Source: Bothriochloa decipiens (taxonomy: Eukaryota; Streptophyta; Magnoliopsida; Poales; Poaceae). From it: a DNA stretch of 64,000 bases. Below are positions 36,565 through 48,496 of this stretch, in pieces. The stretch is from assembly GCA_023333625.1 (NCBI GenBank), contig CM041628.1, forward strand, positions 76,418,070-76,482,069. Direction: 5' to 3'. Both the position numbers and the translations under genes were made by a program. Within the stretch, counting starts at the first letter, position 1. Each line of letters opens with the position of its first letter. The notes below the pieces were generated by a model. It was given only the letters and a program-made list of their open reading frames with translations, did not search any database and was not told the origin of the DNA.

Positions 36565-37169
36565 GGAACTGGAGGAGATGAGCTTTTCAATTTGCACACA
36601 CTTGGATTACGTACTAAATTGTTCGATTAGTTAAAGTGCACTTGTAGGAGATGACATACACGTCGAGGATAAACAATGTGTTCTTTCTGGTAGATAGGGG
36701 ATCGCTCTCGTCGGCTGTTTAATATATCTGAGTCACCACATTTGAGTTCCATGCATGCTTATCAACTTGTGGCTTACATACAGTCAATGCTTTGTCTGCA
36801 GCTCTGGCTGCTTTGCGCAATAATATCATCGAGAAAACGATCGCTAATCCGGCTGGGAATTACCACGGAGTAACTGAAACCATGTGCACATGCTAAACTC
36901 GAGACCTTTGAAAATTGAAACCAGCCTCCCCTCACAGATCCACCGTTCCAATCACCGGATTGGGTTAGGCCACACTACGGTGGCCGTTCACAGATATATA
37001 TACATGCAGCATCAGTGACGACTTAAAAAAACCAGGAAGATGCACTTTGCATGCTTTTGGTTCCTACTAGTACAGTAAGTATATCATCACACAGCTCAAT
37101 GACAGGTGAATTTTATTCTGCAAATAAAGGTATTCTCATAACATTATATTGTGATTTTCCTTTACATTA

Positions 37170-37272
37170 CTCCCTCTATTATAATTCATAGGTCGTTTTG
37201 ATTTTTCTAGATATCTAATTTTTATTATGTATCTGTCAAATCAAATGACCTATAATTTAGCACAGAGGGTGG
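37170..37272. mobile_element. Short Stowaway-type MITE
   Basis: CTCCCTCTATTATAATTCAT at the left pairs with ...TAATTTAGCACAGAGGGT at the right as terminal inverted repeats about 38 bp long. Both ends abut TA (37168-37169 and 37273-37274). Confidence 0.75.
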
Positions 37273-38419
37273 TAGCACTCGAAATAATGATTAAAAATCA
37301 TGTTTGTATACAATAGTGATAGCGAAGGATGAGTGTTTTATGACATATTATTTATTAATTAAGCGCGGATGGTCAAATGCGGACCTAACATTTGCACTTA
37401 TGTATATATAACGATTGTATTGTCGTAGGGTTAGTTTTTAAGACGTAGGTGCTCATCCTGCACACAATCAACTGCCCTATCGTCATCGTGGTAGGCATCA
37501 GCTAATAAGAGCACGACCCGGCTGTTTCAAAGTGATTCAACATAGTTCAGAGATGCTATATGCTCCTATATATATATACTTTGTTGTGTGTTTCAAAGTG
37601 ATTCAACATAGGTACATGATGGCTTTATACGGCAGATTGTTATTCTGGTATCATCGTTTGGGCGCGGCAAAATATAAACTCATGGAGCTCTCAGATGTTG
37701 ACGAACCGAACTTTATAGTGCCAGTTGCGAAATTTGTTACTCTTATCCAGTTATCCTAGCAGTATAGGACAAATACAGCTGAAATTAAACTATTGGCTGA
37801 GATGCTCAAGCATGTCCGTACGTACGTGTTAAGAACTTTAAGCGATGGTTGTGTGTGGTGCTCACGGCACATCTCTTATTACTAAACTCTTACTTTTAAT
37901 CAGATGGGGGCAAGAGAAAGGACAAAAGATAATTGCATATATGCTGGATATGATGAAACCTTTCAAGGACTCTTTTGCACTTTTGCGTGTTAATTATGCG
38001 CAAAGTGAGCTTAAGGGCGCATGTGATCAATATAATTATATTAGAGGAAGTCTGAATCTCTCTAGGGAACAGGAGGATAAGACGATATAATTGAAGCAAG
38101 CCGGCAGTACGGCGAGCTAACACAAAACAACGGAGGGGGCACCATTCACGATCGACTAGAAATATGTGCCCATGTCGTCACCGTGCACATATATATAATA
38201 TACAAACGTGGTACAATTCAAGCACCTAATCGTGAACTTTTCGTACCATTCCTTGTAACTTTTTCTCATCGCCAAGCTGGTGCCCTTTTCTTTTTCCTTT
38301 TTGAGGAGGAAGCTAAGCTAGTGCCCTTTTCAACTAATATATATACATTCTCTCGGTGCTATTTGTAGGTCCTGTTTGGAACGATGAATAAAATTACTAT
38401 AAGATGATAAATGAACCTA

Positions 38420-39130
38420 GATTATACGTTGTGGCAGCAGAACCACCCAATTTAATCTAATCCCAGGTATACTTGTCATCCATTTGATACTAAGCACACA
38501 AGAGATCAAGTTAAACACGCTATTCTATCGAGCACACCCAACGGAAGAGCTCAGAAATCCACGTTTTCATCAGGATCATACATAGTGAATAAAGCTTACA
38601 ACATTCTTAATCATTTCATACATCACAAGATTTTAAAAAACAAGAGTTAAATAATTCATAAAAGCAGGGAAAGAAATGTCATTTTATAAAAAACACAGAA
38701 AATTAAACAGTTTTGAATATTGAAGCAGAATTAGAAATGTAAGAATACAAACTTCAATAATAGCGGTGGAAGGATTCCTCGTTGAGCCCAACATGAGGTA
38801 TCCACACACAAAAGTCTGCTCGTACAACTGTACCTACAACGACATAGGGAATAAACCCTAAGTACACACTCCGCAAGACTTACCCAACTACTCCTACCTA
38901 GTTGGGTAAGCAGCAAAAAAAATGTAAGTAGAAGTAGAAATGTAAGAATACGGACTTCAATAATAGCGGTGGAAGGATTTCTCGTTGAGCCCACCATGCG
39001 GTATCCACACACAAAAGTCTGCTCTAGCGTACACCTGTTACCTACAATGACATGGGGAATAAAACCTTGAGTACACACTCCGCAAGACTTACCCAACTAG
39101 GTATGAGTAGCTACCCCCCCCACCCGACCC
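38420..39130. repeat. LTR-like fragment with an internal tandem duplication
   Basis: A unit of about 160 bp (AAATGTAAGAATAC...CCGCAAGACTTACCCAACTA) occurs at about 38736-38893 and again at about 38938-39098. Its phrases (GCAGAACCACCCAATTTAAT, CTTGAGTACACACTCC, GACTTACCC) resemble positions in the solo LTRs of this window (CAGAACCGACCAATTTATTA, CCTGAGTACGAG, GACTTACCCGTC). It is probably a fragment of a related gypsy LTR. Confidence 0.55.
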
Positions 39131-39618
39131 ACACACACAGAGAAGGATATGCAGGGGGCTATTTGGCAAGCTATTATTAGTTGTTTTTGCAAAGAAGCAT
39201 TACTAATCAAACAATGTATGAACAATGAATGCTTACAAAAGCTAGAACCGGTGAGAGCTCTACGAAATGGGGCCTAAGTAAACACGGTGCTTGCTTAGTT
39301 TTATATGGCTCCACCTATATATGCAGGATGATCGGAGTAGACTAACCAAAAACACCTATATAATATGCATCGTAGAACTATATATTTCATGCATAATCAC
39401 ATGTGAATTATCACATAGTATAAATGGCATATATTGTCTTATTGACCACTTTTATTGACTCATGTGGTTGGTTAATCAAGGATGACGACTTCTATGTTTA
39501 CTTTATTCCCAGTTTAATAGCCTAGATTTTGTTTACAAGGCTGTTTCATTTAAACTCGTTTTAATAATGACAAAACTACCTCAAAACTTAAAACTGATAT
39601 GGTTGAACTATTCATAGG

Positions 39619-40051
39619 CACTAGTAGAGAAGCTAGATGTACTCACGGTTTCCAACCCCCCTTAGTCTTGGTTTTGGGAACTAGGACTATAGAGTTGGGA
39701 CTAAAGTTGTCGATTTTTAGTCCCAATTAAAGGTATTTATTGGGTTAAAAAAGTTTCACTTGTGGAGATTTGAACCGAAAACCTCCTACTTCAACTCTTG
39801 TTGCTATCTTAACTCCCAACTGACATCTAGCTTAGACAAGATACACTTTCCTTTTAAATTTACTCTGGGGGCATCTTTATTCTAGGTTTGTATCTCAATC
39901 CAGGACTAAAATTCACACTTTTTAGTCTGGAACTAGGACTAAAGGATAAATTAGTCCCACTTTAAATTACTCCCTTTAGTCACGGTTGTAATTTTGAAAC
40001 TAAGACTAAATACTTTTTGGCCATCGATGAAAGGTTGTTTCTCTGCTGGTG
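39619..40051. mobile_element. Non-autonomous CACTA-type element (433 bp)
   Basis: The left end CACTAGTAGAGAA and right end TTTCTCTGCTGGTG are terminal inverted repeats, flanked by a perfect 3-bp duplication AGG (39616-39618 and 40052-40054) as expected for the En/Spm superfamily. The interior has repeated GGGACTAAA/TAGTCCCA motifs typical of CACTA subterminal regions. There is no transposase. Confidence 0.8.
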
Positions 40052-40736
40052 AGGGATACATGCTAGTGGATTTTCTTATGAAATGAACATATTCATGAAG
40101 CCGGCCTATCTCACTTAGAATGATTTATTGTTACTCTATAGTTTTGGAATCGTGATTTTTTATTTCCTATTTTAAAACTATATATATTTTAAATTAACCT
40201 ACTCTTAGGAAGTTTTTCTTTTTGCATCTAACCTATTTGGTCAGATCACCACACGTACGTGATTCGACAAGATAACACTATCAATCTGTCATGCCACGTG
40301 CACTGACACTGTAAATTTGTCATGGTGGTGCGTGCTGACGAGCTAGGCTATACCGTTATCGTGCTAACCGTTACGACACGACAAGATTCAGTACTGTCAC
40401 GCTGCACAAAAACACGGCATGTGGCTGGTACCACTGCCCTTATCCAATGTTGTCTTTTCTTCCTCTCTGAATAAATTATTAGCTCCTCATCAACTCTAAA
40501 TTCTGCAAAGCTCGACATGCATGCTACATATATATATTGTATACATTCCATTTAGTGACTTGCACAATGCCAAGTGCTATATAGTTTGAAACATCTAATT
40601 TTACTGTAGGCTACATGGTATTCGTACGACAAAGTGGCTTAGCTCTAAAAAAATTTCAGAAATGAAATGTACTTTTGAAGCCACTAAATAAATTAGAAAA
40701 AAGCACTTAAATAAAATCCAACTCCCCAAAGTGCGC

Positions 40737-41067
40737 CCTGATCTCAATTTTAACTTCGTCGTATGTGGTAATAAACTCGTATGACACCACTTCTTCTATA
40801 GACCCATATATATACTCATATTATTGATGTAAATCGAGTCTCTACACCATTATGCTAAATCGACTTTGTACATCAATATGTAAGATCAACTCTCTCTACA
40901 CTGATCTGATACGATGAAAAGAGTTAGTAGAGAGTCGACCTTACATAATTGATGTGGAGAGGTGATCTTGCCTACTGATGTTAGTGTAAGGTCTCCTATC
41001 ATAGTAGTATGCATCGACTCTCTACGTCAAGTTTATTACCACGTAAGAAATTTAAATAAGGTCAGAG
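40737..41067. mobile_element. MITE-like element with about 40-bp inverted ends
   Basis: CCCTGATCTCAATTTTAACT...GTGGTAATAAACTCG at the left is inverted at the right as CAAGTTTATTACCACGTA...AAATAAGGTCAGAG. The middle repeats GAGTCGA/TCGACT and CTCTCTAC motifs in both orientations. Target duplication is not clear, so superfamily is undetermined. Confidence 0.55.
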
Positions 41068-41896
41068 TGTAAGCATTGGTCACTTTTGGGAACCGAAATT
41101 TTTTTATAAAAATATATAAATTGGCATTGTGTATGTTAGCAAAGTGGAGTGTATGTGTCTTATTCTTCATGTCTTTTGCTTTCCTTAAATTTGAGTAATT
41201 TTCTAATTTATTTTGTGGCTTGAAAATTGCAATCCATTTCTAAACTTTTGAGCTATACCACCTCGTCTTAGAAATACCATATAGCCTATTTTGAAATTAG
41301 TTTTTTTTCCAAAATATTTTGCACTAAGCCTTATGCAAGTCACTAAAATGGAATGATTATAACATATATATAGCACACATAGATGCATGTCTAGTTTCGT
41401 GGAATTTAGAGTTGAACTAATATTTTATTAACAGGAGAAGACAACACCGGAGAAGAGCGGTGGCGGCCCTGTCGCCCCAATTTTTTGGTGTGACATACTG
41501 AGTTGTTGTGCTATTCCGGTTGGCGTGACAACAACGACCTCATCAGCACATGCTGCCACCATGGCAAATTTGCACGGTAGTTCATATCGCACGATATCGG
41601 TATCAATATTTTACCGAGTCAGATCTGAAAATTTTTTGGATAGTTGTTTTAAAATCTTTATAAAAGGTCTAAAATATATATTTTAAAAGAATATAGATTA
41701 TCTCTGCAACAATATATGCTTGTAATCGCATCAATTTGGAAATGCCCGCTCATCTTTGAAGTACAACTTTCCAAACAAATTACTCCATTCGTATAAATTT
41801 GCCGTAAGGTAGACTAACCTAAATTAAATCAAGATTTTAAAAACAACTGATATTGTTTACGATGTCAAGTTAGCATCATTATATATCTTATGAAAT

Positions 41897-42398
41897 TGTA
41901 ATAAGTATAACTACGGCCCAGCTACTTTGCCAAGAAATTGGGCCAATCTTGGGCCAAGAGGAGAACGACAGCGACATGAGCCACGATTAGGGCAACTCGC
42001 AGCAGGAGAAGGGGCCTGGCCGCCGCCTCCCCCACGTGCGCATGCGCTGGGCGCTGCCGCTGCCGTCGTCACTTCGTCACGCCAGCCTTCCACCAACAAA
42101 GTACTTTCTATAATTAGGGGATGTAAAATAAAGAAAGAGAATATCCGCAGGCATTCTCTAGGGTAGCTTAGAGTCTAAGCAAGGCTCATAGGCTATAAAT
42201 ACTCCCCAATTGTAATCATGTCAACTCAATAATAGAAGGGGTAATTCCCATCTATCTCTCTCTCCCTCTCCTACCGCCGCCGCCCCCTCCCCCGCTCGCG
42301 TGCCGCCGCCGCCCGCCATCGTTGCCACCACGGCCTCACCGCCACCCCAGGTCTCGCCCAGGGCTGCCACGTGCCCCCTTGTGCTGGACTTGTTATAG
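41897..42398 (+). repeat. 5' LTR of the gag-protease element
   Basis: 502 bp, with a TATA box (TATAAATA at 42194) and an AATAATAGAA polyadenylation-like signal. It ends TTGTTATA, inverted relative to the start TGTAATAAG. The segment from AAAGTACTTTC (42098) onward recurs at 46443. Confidence 0.8.
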
Positions 42399-42400
42399 CT

Positions 42401-42412
42401 GGTATCCGAAGA
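42401..42412 (+). promoter_or_regulatory. Primer-binding site (initiator tRNA-Met type)
   Basis: TGGTATCCGAAG starts 2 nt after the 5' LTR. It resembles the complement of the tRNA-iMet 3' end (TGGTATCAGA) used by many plant retrotransposons. Confidence 0.65.
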
Positions 42413-42461
42413 CCAGCCATGATCCACCGCCCCCATGACCAGATCAATCTGCACCATCGCC

Positions 42462-43310
42462 ATGGCTGACAACACAACTCTCATTCAAGTCATGGAGAAA
42501 TTCACCAAGGAAGTCACCGACAAGGTGGACAGCATCCAGAAGGAGATGACGTCCATGAACGACAGGATGAGCAACTTGAAGAAAGGTACAGTCCTCGACG
42601 AGAAAGCCAGGGAGATCGAAAAGGATAAAGAACAACTGGCCACAAAGTTGGAGATCGCCGCCAGACAAACAATGTTCGATGCAGGACGCGCCTACATAAA
42701 AAAGTAGATGGAGTCATCTTAATCTCAAAACATATCTGATATTGCAGCAAAAGTGGAGGCAAAATTGTTCTGCAATGGTGATATGAAATCAAAAATTTCG
42801 GGTAATTCCTCTAGTCTAGAAATCAAGACGCACAAACTCTCCTTTCCAACATATGATGGCAAGGAGGATCCTCTACCATGGCTCAATAGGTGTGAGCAAT
42901 TTTTCAGAGGGCGGAAAACACCAGATCATGAAAAACATGGTATGCATCCTATCATCTCATTGGTACAGCACCAACAATGGTATATGCGCCTATCCCAGGA
43001 CCATGAAGTGACAGATTGAGATTACTTTGCCCAATGTGTCAATGAGCGGTTTGGACCACCAACCCGACGTAATCCATTGGGAGAATTGGCCGCACTTCGT
43101 AAAACAGACACAATTGATGAATACATAGAGCGTTTCTTTGCCTTGGTAGCTCGTGCAGGCAACCTTGAAGAACAACAAGAAGCCAACATCTACACTGCAG
43201 GTTTGATGGAACCAGTCAAAACAGACGTCGAACTCCTCAATCCACAGGATATGGAAGCAGCTATGTCATTGGCAAGGGCAATGAGCGATGCCTAGAAATC
43301 ATTGTTGAAT
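42462..43310 (+). pseudogene. Retrotransposon gag, broken by stops
   Basis: The reading starts MADNTTLIQVMEKFTKEV with a coiled-coil-like charged N-terminus (to about 42705). After in-frame stops it continues as a Retrotrans_gag core: LSFPTYDGKEDPLPWLNRCE, a stop at 43018, then ERFGPPTRRNPLGELAALRK, IDEYIERFFALVARAG and PQDMEAAMSLARAM. Stops near 42706, 42718, 43018 and 43295 show it is not functional. Gag would package element RNA in virus-like particles. Confidence 0.8.
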
Positions 43311-43437
43311 CAGGCAAAGCAGTGGCAACAAGGTCAACACGCTCCTTCCACTCAAAGGTAACAATGTCACCTCCTGCATTCACAACCACAACCCTGCTCC
43401 AACAGCGACGACACAACTACCTCCAGCCCCCCGCCCC

Positions 43438-43770
43438 TTCAAATGCTTGACACCCGAAGAGATAGCAGGGAGACGACGCATAGGCCTCTGCTTCAATTGT
43501 GATGAGCAGTTCGCCCATGGTCACAAATGCAAGCAGCTATTTGAGATCACAATTTTCAATGACTACGCTGACGATGGCAACATAAGCGATAGCAACAACA
43601 CCCTAATGATGTTCATTGGCAAGACAAATTCAGCGGTACAGGGAACAACTCCATTCTACCTTGATGGCATACTCAATGGCATTATAGTCCATGCCCTCAT
43701 CGACACAGGTGCAACCCACAACATTGTTGACATCAACCTTGCATGCGAAATTGATATGGTAGAACGAAGA
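43438..43770 (+). pseudogene. Zinc-knuckle and aspartic protease N-terminal part
   Basis: RIGLCFNCDEQFAHGHKC is a plant gypsy nucleocapsid knuckle (C-x2-C-x7-H-x-C form). About 60 codons later is the protease active-site motif ALIDTGATHNIV (Asp-Thr-Gly). The ORF is cut by the LTR inserted at 43776. Confidence 0.8.
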
Positions 43771-43775
43771 ATCTC

Positions 43776-46247
43776 TGTAACAGAACCGACCAATTTATTA
43801 GAGCACAAGCACATAATCCGCCATTAATTCAGCAAATCATATGATTGAGACCTAATAAACCCGGTAGTCCGTGAAATCTCGAAGGATTTTAAACTTTTTC
43901 GGCACGACCAAGATCGTAATAGTTTAGCGTACTCATTCACAAGCACCAAGTTTAAAACATCATCGGAGTACGAAATAGAGTTATTACAAACCAGTTCAAA
44001 TTCAAATAAAAGCGGAAGCGATTTAAGTTCAAATACCACACACACACATTTAAAATATAGTGCCAGGTCCTTGGTTCACATCTAGAAAAAGCATCAAGTA
44101 GAGAAGAGTGACCATGCCCAAGGTCTAGTCATCTCCCAAGGCGGGATAGAAACAGTTCTGACAATAACCATAAAGCATCTCACCATCTGCAAAAACATGG
44201 GAAATAAAACCCTGAGTACGAGGATGTACTCAGCTAGACTTACCCGTCATAAACTAAAATAAAGAGACTCCAAGGAGTATGCAAGGCTGTATAAGTAGGA
44301 TAGCTGACTCATTTAAAAAAAATTGCGGAAAAGCTTGCATTAAGAAACAATTAATAAGAACCTTCTAGCAATGTATTTTAATTTGATTATCCTTATCATG
44401 CTACATTAGCTCCTGTACTAAACAAGCATGGTAATAATTATTCAACAGCAAGTAACCATTTTCGGTTGAGTATCTTCCATCTCATCAGCTCAACCATCTC
44501 ACCTCTTGTTCAAGTNNNNNNNNNNCTAAGATAAATACAATTAATAGAGATAAATAAAGCTATACAGAAAAGTTTCACAAATTCCACATTTCATATTTTT
44601 CATGCATAGATCATCTCATAAGAAAAATACTGCAAGTTGAACCAACTCATTTGGATGAAAAATGAGCAAGTTATGAATTTTCAAAGTTTAAACTGAAATC
44701 TGAAATCTATTCTGAAAAAGAAAAAGGAAAACCACTTTACACCGGGGACCCTGACCTTTCCAGAAACTAACCAAGCCCTAACCGGTAAATTGCTGTGTCT
44801 GACAACTTAGCACAAAGACCCTTAGGGTTTCTTGAATTCTGACCCGACGTCCCTGCACAGTGACGGGAGAGGACGACGGCGACGGCGCGGGCTCGCCGGC
44901 GGCTACCAGGGTTCTCCGGCCACTCCGACCCTAGGGATAGCACGAGGGGGACAGCGCGAGTCGATTGCAGGGAGAATCGAGGCCGGAGCGAAGCCGAGGC
45001 CACTCGGGCCACGTGCGCAGGCGGACGGCGACCTTCCGCCGGCGGCGCATCCAAAATTCCGGCGAGGGCCGACCCTAATCGGCTCGGTTAGCTAGGGCTC
45101 TAGCGGCTACGGGGCACAGCGCATCCTATTTGCATGAAATGGCAAGAAAATGACGGGCAGAGCGGCGAGTCCACGGCGGAGCCGAGGTGCGGCCATGGCG
45201 GCCGGGGAGAAAACTCGCCGATTCGAGTATACCTTGGAGCAACGGGCCGAGGCGAGGGCGGAGGACAGTGTAGCGGGCTCGGGCGCGTCCGATTGTGGGG
45301 CTCAGCGGGTCAATGCGTGGCCGAAGGCGGCGAATTTTGAACGGCGGCGAGGCGAGCTCGGTGCTGCGCGGCGGCCGAGAGCTTGCAGCGCTGCGGGAAG
45401 GAGTAGGGAGGGGAAAATGAAGGAGGGGACCGCGAGAGGGAGAGCGGGCGCCTCGTTTTAACCTGTCCGAATGGCCGCTGCCGCCCCGGACGGCCGGTCG
45501 ACGCGCGCCACGCGGAGCGCGCGGGCTGGGCGACATGGGCGGTGGCCGAACATTTTCCTGACGGCCAGGGTACAGCCGTCACCAAAATGTTATTTTCACT
45601 AATTCAGAACAAACTTTGCTGCTTAATAACTTATAAACTAAGCCGAATTAGCAAAAACTCAAAATAGATGAAATGTTGCTTTTGAAGAGTAGAACATTTC
45701 ATCTTAAAGAAGTTTTACCAGATTCTACCTAGATTTTGAAATACAAAAATCTAAATAAAATACCTTTGAAAAATTCCCAAAATGGAAAATCAGCCCCCAA
45801 TTTTGCCCTTTTTCAACATTTTTGAACACCTTCCAAGCATTTTCATGAAAAGTGGTAAAAACAACTTTTGTTCCTTATAAAATTCTCTACAAACTTCATT
45901 TAGGGCACACACACATGCAAGCACTCTAGCTACCACTTCCAATTCAGTCAAACAAAACTACTCTAATGGTCCACCTTGGTCAACCATGACAACAAAGCTT
46001 AATTAACCAAAACCATGAACATAAACCTAGGTTAATTTGGTGTCCTAAACATGTCTAGGTTACCTTAGAGGTCATCCAACACCAAACACTCATACCACAT
46101 ATGCACTTCATGTGAAAGGCAATCAAAATTCGAATAAACAAGCATGATACATGAAATGACGATCGATCTTTTCATCAATGCTATGCATAATGATGCTTAT
46201 GCTTAAGAATGCAAATGATTATGCTTGCTTAACACCAGAGTGTTACA
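43776..46247. mobile_element. Second copy of the TGTAACA...TGTTACA solo LTR, with an assembly gap
   Basis: The ends match the solo LTR in the AAA gene, and the flanks are a perfect 5-bp duplication ATCTC (43771-43775 and 46248-46252). The visible length is 2.47 kb against 4.10 kb for the other copy. The missing part corresponds to about 24350-26040 of that copy and falls exactly at the 10-N run, so it is probably an assembly gap and not a real deletion. The insertion splits the protease ORF of the outer element. Confidence 0.85.
44516..44525. other. Assembly gap (10 N)
   Basis: Ten consecutive N. By comparison with the intact copy, about 1.7 kb of LTR sequence is probably absent here. Confidence 0.95.
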
Positions 46248-46252
46248 ATCTC

Positions 46253-46442
46253 CACCAAGATGCGCATCGACAATGGTCAAGAGGTACAGTGCCACGCCAC
46301 AATCTACAATGCCCCCTTTATCACTCATGGTCACCGCTTCTCCATCAACGCCCACCTCATGGAAATTGGCAATGACATCGACGTCATACTTGGGTTACCT
46401 TGGCTAAAGACTCTTGGCAGCGTCACTTGGGAACCTACGGAT
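46253..46442 (+). pseudogene. Continuation of the aspartic protease after the LTR insertion
   Basis: Reading resumes with MRIDNGQEVQCHATIYNAPF and GNDIDVILGLPWLKTLG (the ILG-x-PWL motif of retropepsins), ending VTWEPT. At 46443 it joins the interior of the 3' LTR, so RT and integrase are deleted. Confidence 0.75.
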
Positions 46443-46681
46443 AAAGTACTTTCTATAATTAGGGGATGTAAAATAAAGAAAGAGAATATCCACAAGAATT
46501 CTCTAGGATAGCTTAGAGTCTAAGCAAGGCCCTTAGGACTATAAATACTCCCCAATTGTAATTAGGTCAACTCAATAATAGAATGGGTAATTCCCATCTA
46601 CCTCTCCCGCCACCGCGGCTTCACCGCTGCCCCAGGTCTTGCCCAGGGCTGCCACGTGCTCCCTGTGCTAGACTTGTTATA
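46443..46681 (+). repeat. Truncated 3' LTR of the gag-protease element
   Basis: It matches 42098-42398 of the 5' LTR, from AAAGTACTTTC to TTGTTATA, with about 60 bp less in the GC-rich segment. The first roughly 200 bp of the LTR are missing. Confidence 0.8.
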
Positions 46682-47397
46682 GAAATGTATTTTTTTGTAG
46701 TTCATTCACTAGCACAAGGAACAACCACCCCAGAGTGCGCGAGGCCTGAAATAGATCACAAACTTATACACCATCTTGACAACCACTCATGATACATACA
46801 ACAAGGGTTGGCGAATCTAGCTGAAAACACCGATGGGGTCATTAGGGTCAACTTGATTATGTGATATAAATCTGTGTAAGTTTCAACAGTAGTTTACAAA
46901 GGAATTTAGAAAATTCGTCGGGGTTAGCTTACCCCGATAATTAGGGTCGCCTCTGAAGGGCACATCTCAACACTTTCATCATCTCTCAACTAATGATGCA
47001 TACTAAGACCAGCATTGTCTTTGGGGCCGGGAGAAGCACACAAAGATGAGATGATAACGGCTGGTTGGACCTGGGATGAGTGTCCGGGTCTACAACGTGG
47101 ACCTGAGCTAGAGACCAGGCGCGCGTGTGTGGAGGTGAAGATGCATACATGGGTGGGGCACGCTTTCCACGCGGAGAGGATGCGTCCGAATGTCCGATAT
47201 TTCTCTCAACCAAGACGTCCCCATCCCGAAACTGCTATAAAATATACGAATGCGATCACCGGCGGTGGTCCAGCACGGTTCCAGCAAAATCCACTCTTTT
47301 ATCTAAATTATAATGTTATTTTATCTTCTTTATATACGGGGATATCTAGTCTAGATATGTAGTAATACAATTTAGAACGAGAAGAGACACTACTAGA

Positions 47398-47745
47398 GAG
47401 TTGCAAATCTACGACGGTTGATATATAAGTAGCCGTCTCAAATACTTTAATAAGAGAGACGGGTAGCTAAGCAGTAGTCTCTGATTTACAACCTGTCTCT
47501 GGTATTTGCTACGTATCATACGAGTGACAAACAACCGTTATCATGCATCATGCGTCGCAGATATATTTGAGACGGCTAGAAAGAAAATGTGCGTCTCTAG
47601 TATTGGTGTATCACAGACGGTTATACCGTGGAACTCGATGGTGGAGACGGTAGAACATGTTACCCGTTTGTAATAAATTTGGTGTGACGGTTGGTAATCT
47701 CCGTCTCTGATCGTTGTGTCATCTTTGGGTAATTCTGTACTGGTG
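47398..47745. mobile_element. Non-autonomous CACTA-type element (348 bp)
   Basis: CACTACTAGAGAG at the left and CTGTACTGGTG at the right form the terminal inverted pair, flanked by AGA (47395-47397 and 47746-47748). The interior has repeated GACGG and CCGTCTC motifs. There is no transposase. Confidence 0.75.
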
Positions 47746-47751
47746 AGAGTA

Positions 47752-48496
47752 GCTTCATGATTTAGCTATTTTGACGTTCCAAGACTAGTGCCGAGGTACA
47801 TGGTGCCTGTTTAGCCACCACTGGGAATGCCACATTTGTTGTAGTTCAACAGAGTGACCATCCACCCTCTCCTAGCACCAGGCACAATGAAGATTTCATC
47901 TCTGCCGGTGCAAGTGCTGCCTTACACCAGGAGGAAACACCTAAAGCCACAGTGCCGGATCCCACTCCTGCAATCCAATGCTCTGTGGATGCATCCACAG
48001 CACCTGATCATCCTTCTCTTCCAACTAAAAATGCAGGAATTGGTATATATTTTCTCAATTCGCAGGTCCACCCGGTGCAGGCAATCAAGATTAAGGCGAT
48101 CGTGGAGGCAAATTCATCGGTGATCATGGCTGAAGCAGCTACCCTCGCCCTTGCAGTTACAATGGCCGAGCGACTTCAATATCACAGCATCACCTTCTTC
48201 TCAGATTGCGGCCAACTGGTGTGTTTTCTCAACTCAGCGGATCACTCCAACCCACCGGATTGGAGAATGAAACCCTTTATACAAATATTTGACAACTTCT
48301 CCTCTCATCAACAAGCTAGAATCTGTCATATTAGCAGAAACATGAATACAGTGGTCGATAATTTAGCTAGAGAAGCCCTTCAAGATGTACAGATAGGTAC
48401 CCTCTAAGGGAATCACTGACCTCTGTAAACTCAAACCTTGTACGGGTTCTTGCAGCATCTTGCTGCTAATATATTGATGTTTCTTGTAAAAAAAAG
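47752..48496 (+). pseudogene. 3' end of a LINE: RNase H-like domain and poly(A)
   Basis: The ORF ending at 48407 carries the RVT_3-type RNase H domain found at the C-terminus of plant LINEs: CSVDAST near the start, NAGIGIYF, AEAATLALAVTMAE, FFSDCGQLVCFLN, PDWRMKPFI and ISRNMNTVVDNLAREAL. It ends TATATTGATGTTTCTTGT then a short poly(A) at about 48489-48496. No reverse transcriptase precedes it, so the copy is 5'-truncated. A CACTA element abuts its left edge. Confidence 0.8.

Larger units (their letters stand above)
36562..41896. other. Gene-free intergenic stretch
   Basis: AT-rich DNA with no convincing coding region. It holds a Stowaway MITE (37170-37272), an LTR-like fragment with internal duplication (38420-39130), a CACTA-type element (39619-40051) and a long inverted-repeat element (40737-41067). 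The rest shows nothing recognisable. Confidence 0.6.
41897..46681 (+). mobile_element. Degraded gypsy-type LTR element (gag-protease only) with TATA-type LTR ends
   Basis: Left LTR 41897-42398 begins TGTAATAAG and ends CTTGTTATA. The element finishes at 46681 with the same CTTGTTATA end. A perfect 5-bp duplication GAAAT (41892-41896 and 46682-46686) flanks it. After the left LTR comes a primer-binding site, a gag ORF with stops, a zinc-knuckle-like segment and an aspartic protease split by a solo LTR. Reverse transcriptase, RNase H and integrase are missing: protease sequence runs directly into the middle of the 3' LTR. Confidence 0.8.

Noticed and set aside
38736..39098. Two near-identical spaced units as a CRISPR-like array
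   Set aside because: Only two long units in a plant LTR-like fragment; no short regular repeat-spacer pattern.
44830..45585. Corresponding GC-rich ORFs in the second solo LTR
   Set aside because: Same LTR region as above; frames are not conserved between the two copies.
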